A program made the position numbers and the translations under genes. Positions 55,505 through 64,000 of a stretch of DNA of 64,000 nucleotides are shown piece by piece. Origin of the DNA: Taudactylus pleione (Eukaryota > Chordata > Amphibia > Anura > Myobatrachidae); the NCBI GenBank assembly GCA_031769625.1, contig JAUIMM010000739.1, positions 806,001 to 870,000 on the forward strand, read 5' to 3'. Numbering within the stretch: the stretch's first letter is position 1; each line of letters opens with the position of its first letter. The notes under the pieces were generated by a model. The model was given only the letters and a program-made list of their open reading frames with translations. It was not told where the DNA came from and did no database searches.

Positions 55505-58500
55505 GCCCCTATACATAAGTCACTGGCTGTGTGAGTGGCCCCTATGCATAAGACACTCGCTGTGTGAGTGGTCCCTATACATAAGACACTCGCTGTGTGA
55601 GTGTCCCCTATACATAAGACACTCGCTGTGTGAGCGTCCCCTATACATAGGACACTGGCTGTGTGAGCGTCCCCTATACATAATACACTCGCTGTGTGAG
55701 CGGCCCCTATACATAAGACACTGGCTGTGTGAGCGGCCCCTATACATAAAACACTCGCTGTGTGAGCTGTCCCTATACATAAGACACTCGCTGTGTGAAT
55801 GTCCCCTATACATAAGACACTCGCTGTGTGAGCGTCCCCTATACATAAGACACTGGCTGTGTGAGCGTCCCCTATACATAAGACACTGGCTGTGTGAGCG
55901 GCCCCTATACATAAGACACTGGCTGTGTGAGCGGCCCCTATACATAAGACACTGGCTGTGTGAGCGGCCCCTATACATAAGACACTCGCTGTGTGAGCGG
56001 CCTCTATACATAAGAAACTCTCTGTGTGAGAGGCCCCTATACATAAGACACTCGCTGTGTGAGCAGCCCCTATACATAAGACAATCGCTGTGTGAGCGGC
56101 CCCTATACATAAGACACTGGCTGTGCGAGCGGCCCCTATACATAAGACACTCGCTGTGTGAGCGGCCCCTATACATAAGACAATCGCTGTGTGAGCGGCC
56201 CCTATACATAAGACACTGGCTGTGTGAGCGGCCCCTATACATAAAACACTGGCTGTGTGAGCGGCCCCTATACATAAGACACTCGCTGTGTGAGCGGCCC
56301 CTATACATAAGACACTCGCTGTGTGAGCGGCCCCTATACATAAGACATTCGCTGTGTGAGCGGCCCCTATACATAAGACATTCACTGTGTGAGAGGCCCC
56401 TATACATAAGACACTCGCTGTGTGAGCGGCCCCTATACATAAGACACTCGCTGTGTGAACGGCCCCTATACATAAGTCAATGGCTGTGTGAGCGGCCCCT
56501 ATACATAAGTCAATGGCTGTGTGAGCGGCCCCTATACATAAGACACTGGCTGTGTGAGCGGCCCCTATACATAAGACACTGGCTGTGTGAGTGGCCCCTA
56601 TACATAAGACACTCGCTGTGTGAGCGGCCCCTATACATAAGACACTCGCTGTGTGAACGGCCCCTATACATAAGACACTGGCTGTGTGAGCGGCCCCTAT
56701 ACATAAGACACTGGCTGTGTGAGCGGCCCCTATACATAAGACACTCGCTGTGTGAGCGGCCCCTATACATAAGACACTCGCTGTGTGAACGGCCCCTATA
56801 CATAAGTCAATGGCTGTGTGAGCGGCCCCTATACATAAGACACTGGCTGTGTGAGAGGCCCCTATACATAACACACTCGCTGTGTGAGCGGCCCCTATAC
56901 ATAAGACACTGGCTGTGTGAGCAGCCCCTATACATAAAACACTGGCTGTGTGAGCGGCCCCTATACATAAAACACTGGCTGTGTGAGCGGCCCCTATACA
57001 TAAGACACTGGCTGTGTAAGATTCCCCTATACATAAGACACTCGCTGAGTGAGCGGCAAACATAAGACACTCACTGCGTGAGCGGCCTCTATACATAAGA
57101 CAGTCGCTGCGTGAGCGGCCCCTATACATAAGACACTAGCTGTGTGAACGGCCCCTATACATAAGACACTCGCTGTGTGAACGGCCCCTATACATAAGAC
57201 ACTCGCTGTGTGAACGGCCCCTATACATAAGTCAATGGCTGTGTGAGCGGCCCCTATACATAAGTCAATGGCTGTGTGAGCGGCCCCTATACATAAGACA
57301 CTGGCTGTGTAAGATTCCCCTATACATAAGACACTCACTGCGTGAGCGGCCCCTATACATAAGACAGTCGCTGCGTGAGCGGACCCTATACATAAGACAC
57401 TCGCTGTGTGAACGGCCCCTATACATAAGACACTCGCTGTGTGAACGGCCCCTATACATAAGTCAATGGCTGTGTGAACGGCCCCTATACATAAGTCAAT
57501 GGCTGTGTGAGCGGCCCCTATACATAAGTCAATGGCTGTGTGAGCGGCCCCTATACATAAGACACTGGCTGTGTGAGCGGCCCCTATACATAAGACACTT
57601 GCTGTGTGAGCGGCCCCTATACATAAGACACTCGCTGTATGAACGGCCCCTATACATAAGACACTCGCTGTGTGAGCGGCCCCTATACATAAAACACTGG
57701 CTGTGTGAGCGGCCCCTATACATAAAACACTGGCTGTGTGAGCGGCCCCTATACATAAGACACTGGCTGTGTGAGAGGCCCCTATACATAAGACACTCGC
57801 TGAGTGAGCGGCAAACATAAGACACTCACTGCGTGAGCGGCCCCTATACATAAGACAGTCGCTGCGTGAGCGGCCCCTATACATAAGACACTCGCTGTGT
57901 GAGCGGCCCCTATACATAAGACACTGGCTGTGTGAGCGGTCCCTATACATAAGACACTGGCTGTGTGAGCGGTCCCTATACATAAGACACTGGCTGTGTG
58001 AGCGGAACCTATACATAAGACACTGGCTGTGTGAGCGGAACCTATACATAATACACTCGCTGTGTGAGCGGCCCCTATACATAATACACTCGCTGTGTGA
58101 GCGGCCCCTATACATAAGTCTCTGGCTGTGTGAGCGGCCCCTATACATAAGACACTCGCTGTGTGAGCGGACCCTATACATAAGACAATCGCTGTGTGAG
58201 CGGCCCCTATACATAAGACACTCGCTGTTTGGGCAGCCCCTATACTTAAGACACTCGCTGTGTGAGCGGCCCCTATACATAAGACACTGGCTGTGTGAGC
58301 AGAACCTATACATAATACACTCGCTGTGTGAGCGGCCCCTATACATAATACACTCGCTGTGTGAGCGGCCCCTATACATAAAACACTGGCTGTGTGAGCG
58401 GACCCTATACATAAGACACTCGCTGTGTGAGCTGCCCCTATACATAAGACACTCGCGGTGTGAGCGGACCCTATACATAAGACACTCGCTGTGTGAGCTG

Positions 58501-61500
58501 CCCCTATACATAAGACACTCGCGGTGTGAGCGGACCCTATACATAAGACACTCGCTGTGTGAGCGGCCCCTATACATAAGACACTGGCTGTGTGAGCGGC
58601 CCCTATACATAAGACACTGGCTGTGTGAGAGGCCCCTATACATAAGACATTCGCTGTGTGAGAGGCCCCTATACATAAGACACTGGCTGTGTGAGAGGCC
58701 CCTATACATAAGACACTCGCTGTGTGAGCGGCCCCTATACATAAGACACTCGCTGTGTGAGAGGCCCCTATACATAAGACACTCGCTGTGTGAGCATCCC
58801 CTATACATAAGAGACTCGCTGTGTGATCGGCCCCTATACATAAGACACTGGCTGTGTGAGCCGCCCCTATACATAAGACACTATCTGTGTGAGCCGCCCC
58901 TATACATAAGACACTCGCTGTGTGAGCGGAACCTATACATAAGACACTGGCTGTGTGAGCGGCCCCTATACATAAGACACTGGCTGTGTGAGCGGCCCCT
59001 ATACATAAGACACTCGCTGTGTGAGCGGCCCCTATACATAAGTCACTCGCTGTGTGAGCGGTCCCTATACATAAGACACTCGCTTTGTGAGCTGCCCCTA
59101 TACATAAGACACTCGCTGTGTGAGCGACCCCTATACATAAGACACTGGCTGTGTGAGCGGCCCCTATACATAAGACACTGGCTGTGTGAGCGGCCCCTAT
59201 ACATAAGACACTGGCTGTGTGAGCGGCCCCTATAATTAACACTAGCTGTGTGAGCAGCCCCTGTACATAAGACACTCGCTGTGTGAGCGTCCCCTATACA
59301 TAAGACAGTCGCTGCGTGAGCGGCCCCTATACATAAGACACTCGCTGTGTGAGCGGCCCCTATACATAAGACACTGGCTGTGTGAGCGGTCCCTATACAT
59401 AAGACACTGGCTGTGTGAGCGGTCCCTATACATAAGACACTGGCTGTGTGAGCGGAACCTATACATAAGACACTGGCTGTGTGAGCGGAACCTATACATA
59501 ATACACTCGCTGTGTGAGCGGCCCCTATACATAATACACTCGCTGTGTGAGCGGCCCCTATACATAAGTCACTGGCTTTGTGAGCGGCCCCTATACATAA
59601 GACACTCGCTGTGTGAGCGGCCCCTATACATAAGAAAATCGCTGTGTGAGCGGCCCCTATACATAAGACACTCGCTGTGTGACCGGCCCCTATACATAAG
59701 ACACTCGCTGTGTGACCGGCCCCTATACATAAGACACTCGCTGTGTGAGCGGCCCCTATACATAAGACACTGGCTGTGTGAGCGGAACCTATACATAATA
59801 CACTCGCTGTGTGAGCCGCCCCTATACATAATACACTCGCTGTGTGAGCGGCCCCTATACATAAAACACTGGCTGTGTGAGCGGACCCTATACATAAGAC
59901 ACTCGCTGTGTGAGCTGCCCCTATACATAAGACACTCGCGGTGTGAGCGGACCCTATACATAAAACACTCGCTGTGTGAGCGGCCACTATACATATGTCA
60001 CTCGCTGTGTGAGCGGTCCCCATACATAAGACACTCGCTGTGTGACCGGCCCCTATACATAAGACACTCGCTGTGTGAGCGGCCCCTATACATAAGACAC
60101 TGGCAGTGTGAGCAGCCCCTATACATAAGACATTCGCTGTGTGAGCGGCCCCTATACATAAGACACTGGCTGTGTGAGCGGCCCCTATACATAAGACATT
60201 CGCTGTGTGAGAGGCCCCTATACATAAGACACTGGCTGTGTGAGAGGCCCCTATACATAAGACACTCGCTGTGTGGGCGGCCCCTATACATAAGACACTC
60301 GCTGTGTGAGAGGCCCCTATACATAAGACACTCGCTGTGTGACCGGCCCCTATAAATAAGACACTCGCTGTGTGAGCGGCCCCTATACATAAGACACTGG
60401 CTGTGTGAGCAGCCCCTATACATAAGACATTCACTGTGTGAGCGGCACCTATACATAAGACACTGGCTGTGTGAGCGGCCCCTATACATAAGACACTGGC
60501 TGTGTGAGAGACCCCTATACAGAAGACACTCGTTGTGTGAGCTGCCCCTATACATAAGACACTGGCTGTGTGAGAGGCCCCTATACATAAGACACTGGCT
60601 GTGTGAGAGGCCCCTATACATAAGACACTGGCTGTGTGAGAGGCCCCTATACATAAGACACTGGCTGTGTGAGAGGCCCCTATACATAAGACACTCGCTG
60701 TGTGAGCGGCCCCTATACATAAGACACTCGCTGTGTGAGCGGCCCCTATACATAAGACACTCGCTGTGTGAGCATCCCCTATACATAAGACACTCGCTGT
60801 GTGATCGACCCCTATACATAAGACACTGGCTGTGTGAGCGGCCCCTATACATAAGACACTGGCTGTGTGAGAGGCCCCTATACATAAGACACTCGCTGTG
60901 TGAGCGGCCCCTATACATAAGACAATCGCTGTGTGAGCGGCCCCTATACATAAGACACTCGCTGTGTGAGCGGCCCCTATACATAAGACACTCGCTGTGT
61001 GAGCGGCCCCTAAACATAAGTCACTGGCTGTGTGAGCGGCCCCTATACATAAGACACTCGCTGTGTGAGCGGCCCCTATACATAAGACACTCGCGGTGTG
61101 AGCGGCCCCTATACATAAGACACTCGCTGTGTGAGCGGCCCCTATACATAAGACACTGGCTGTGTGAGCGGCCCCTATACATAAGACACTGGCTGTGTGA
61201 GAGGCCCCTATACATAAGACATTCGCTGTGTGAGAGGCCCCTATACATAAGACACTGGCTGTGTGAGAGGCCCCTATACATAAGACACTCGCTGTGTGAG
61301 CGGCCCCTATACATAAGACACTCGCTGTGTGAGAGGCCCCTATACATAAGACACTCGCTGTGTGAGCATCCCCTATACATAAGAGACTCGCTGTGTGATC
61401 GGCCCCTATACATAAGACACTGGCTGTGTGAGCCGCCCCTATACATAAGACACTATCTGTGTGAGCCGCCCCTATACATAAGACACTCGCTGTGTGAGCG

Positions 61501-64000
61501 GAACCTATACATAAGACACTGGCTGTGTGAGCGGCCCCTATACATAAGACACTGGCTGTGTGAGCGGCCCCTATACATAAGACACTCGCTGTGTGAGCGG
61601 CCCCTATACATAAGTCACTCGCTGTGTGAGCGGTCCCTATACATAAGACACTCGCTTTGTGAGCTGCCCCTATACATAAGACACTCGCTGTGTGAGCGAC
61701 CCCTATACATAAGACACTGGCTGTGTGAGCGGCCCCTATACATAAGACACTGGCTGTGTGAGCGGCCCCTATACATAAGACACTGGCTGTGTGAGCGGCC
61801 CCTATAATTAACACTAGCTGTGTGAGCAGCCCCTGTACATAAGACACTCGCTGTGTGAGCGTCCCCTATACATAAGACAGTCGCTGCGTGAGCGGCCCCT
61901 ATACATAAGACACTCGCTGTGTGAGCGGCCCCTATACATAAGACACTGGCTGTGTGAGCGGTCCCTATACATAAGACACTGGCTGTGTGAGCGGTCCCTA
62001 TACATAAGACACTGGCTGTGTGAGCGGAACCTATACATAAGACACTGGCTGTGTGAGCGGAACCTATACATAATACACTCGCTGTGTGAGCGGCCCCTAT
62101 ACATAATACACTCGCTGTGTGAGCGGCCCCTATACATAAGTCACTGGCTTTGTGAGCGGCCCCTATACATAAGACACTCGCTGTGTGAGCGGCCCCTATA
62201 CATAAGAAAATCGCTGTGTGAGCGGCCCCTATACATAAGACACTCGCTGTGTGACCGGCCCCTATACATAAGACACTCGCTGTGTGACCGGCCCCTATAC
62301 ATAAGACACTCGCTGTGTGAGCGGCCCCTATACATAAGACACTGGCTGTGTGAGCGGAACCTATACATAATACACTCGCTGTGTGAGCCGCCCCTATACA
62401 TAATACACTCGCTGTGTGAGCGGCCCCTATACATAAAACACTGGCTGTGTGAGCGGACCCTATACATAAGACACTCGCTGTGTGAGCTGCCCCTATACAT
62501 AAGACACTCGCGGTGTGAGCGGACCCTATACATAAAACACTCGCTGTGTGAGCGGCCACTATACATATGTCACTCGCTGTGTGAGCGGTCCCCATACATA
62601 AGACACTCGCTGTGTGACCGGCCCCTATACATAAGACACTCGCTGTGTGAGCGGCCCCTATACATAAGACACTGGCAGTGTGAGCAGCCCCTATACATAA
62701 GACATTCGCTGTGTGAGCGGCCCCTATACATAAGACACTGGCTGTGTGAGCGGCCCCTATACATAAGACATTCGCTGTGTGAGAGGCCCCTATACATAAG
62801 ACACTGGCTGTGTGAGAGGCCCCTATACATAAGACACTCGCTGTGTGGGCGGCCCCTATACATAAGACACTCGCTGTGTGAGAGGCCCCTATACATAAGA
62901 CACTCGCTGTGTGACCGGCCCCTATAAATAAGACACTCGCTGTGTGAGCGGCCCCTATACATAAGACACTGGCTGTGTGAGCAGCCCCTATACATAAGAC
63001 ATTCACTGTGTGAGCGGCACCTATACATAAGACACTGGCTGTGTGAGCGGCCCCTATACATAAGACACTGGCTGTGTGAGAGACCCCTATACAGAAGACA
63101 CTCGTTGTGTGAGCTGCCCCTATACATAAGACACTGGCTGTGTGAGAGGCCCCTATACATAAGACACTGGCTGTGTGAGAGGCCCCTATACATAAGACAC
63201 TGGCTGTGTGAGAGGCCCCTATACATAAGACACTGGCTGTGTGAGAGGCCCCTATACATAAGACACTCGCTGTGTGAGCGGCCCCTATACATAAGACACT
63301 CGCTGTGTGAGCGGCCCCTATACATAAGACACTCGCTGTGTGAGCATCCCCTATACATAAGACACTCGCTGTGTGATCGACCCCTATACATAAGACACTG
63401 GCTGTGTGAGCGGCCCCTATACATAAGACACTGGCTGTGTGAGAGGCCCCTATACATAAGACACTCGCTGTGTGAGCGGCCCCTATACATAAGTCACTCG
63501 CTGTGTGAGCCGTCCCTATACATAAGACACTCGCTTAGTGAGCTGCCCCTATACATAAGACACTCGCTGTGTGAGCGACCCCTATACATAAGACACTCGC
63601 TGTGTGAGCGGCCCCTATACATAAGACACTGGCTGTGTGAGCGGCCCCTATACATAAGACACTGGCTGTGTGAGCGGCCCCTATAATTAACACTGGCTGT
63701 GTGAGCGGCCCCTGTACATAAGACACTCGCTGTGTGAGCGTCCCCTATACATAAGTCACTCGCTGTGTGAGCGGCCCCTATACATAAGACACTCGCTGTG
63801 TGAGCGGCCCCTATACATAAGACACTGGCTGTGTGAGCGGAACCTATACTTAATACACTCGCTGTGTGAGCGGCTCCTATACATAATACACTCGCTGTGT
63901 GAGCGCCCCTTATACATAAGACACTGGCTGTGTGAACGGCCCCTATACATAAGACACTGGCTGTGTGAGCGGACCCTATACATAAGACACTGGCTGTATG
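55505..64000. repeat. Minisatellite, 33-bp unit, ~257 copies, runs off window
   Basis: Unit GTGTGAGCGGCCCCTATACA followed by TAAGACACTCGCT, with ACTGGCT, GAGAGG, GAACC and other variants. A block of about 2.4 kb (about 58,540-60,900) recurs almost unchanged 2,572 bases later (about 61,110-63,480). An imperfect unit GCGGCAAACATAAG marks 57,055 and 57,812. Long frames on both strands, up to 934 codons, are 11-residue repeats with no coding support. Confidence 0.97.

Noticed and set aside
59043..61847. A 934-codon minus-strand open frame, and its neighbours on both strands
   Set aside because: It consists only of an 11-residue repeat produced by a 33-bp unit without stops. Frames are open on both strands, and there is no domain, start context or composition typical of protein.

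Overview
This is repeat-dominated vertebrate nuclear DNA, probably amphibian (anuran); that assignment is an inference from element types and base habits, not from a recognised host gene. I found no convincing host protein-coding gene, no rRNA or tRNA gene and no CRISPR array. What is present falls into three classes: endogenous retroviruses (ERVs), small terminal-inverted-repeat DNA transposons (MITEs), and a very dense set of unrelated minisatellites.

Left part (1-22,009): three related class I (gammaretrovirus-like) ERVs. ERV-A (1-5,497, minus strand) enters from the left edge with a partial env, heavily deleted pol, a gag, a leader, a tRNA-Pro-type primer site and a 5' LTR. ERV-C (5,498 to about 8,850, plus strand) is an older decayed relative in the opposite orientation. 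ERV-B (about 11,565-22,009, minus strand) is nearly full length: an uninterrupted 604-codon env, integrase with an intact D,D-35-E triad, broken RNase H/RT, protease with a changed active-site residue, an in-frame UAG between gag and pol, and a gag broken by frameshifts, stops and a 599-bp MITE. Several MITEs lie between and within these proviruses.

Right part (22,010-64,000): at least eleven tandem-repeat families follow one another: 35 bp, 48 bp, 60 bp (481-bp higher-order unit), 39 bp, 14 bp, 21 bp, a G/A tract, 31 bp (in a 1,245-bp tandem duplication), a second 14 bp family (6.6 kb), a 21/27 bp family containing TTAGGGTTAGG, and a 33 bp family (8.5 kb, running off the window). Between them are nested MITEs. 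Long open frames here, up to 934 codons, are by-products of repeat units lacking stops.

The most unusual structures are: (1) transposon-like elements that are chains of different hairpins set end to end (5,977-6,954, and a second family with at least six copies); (2) minisatellites that appear to have grown from the ends of palindromic MITEs (60-bp and 35-bp arrays, possibly the 48-bp array); (3) the concentration of unrelated minisatellites in 42 kb; and (4) an intact env in an otherwise dead provirus.
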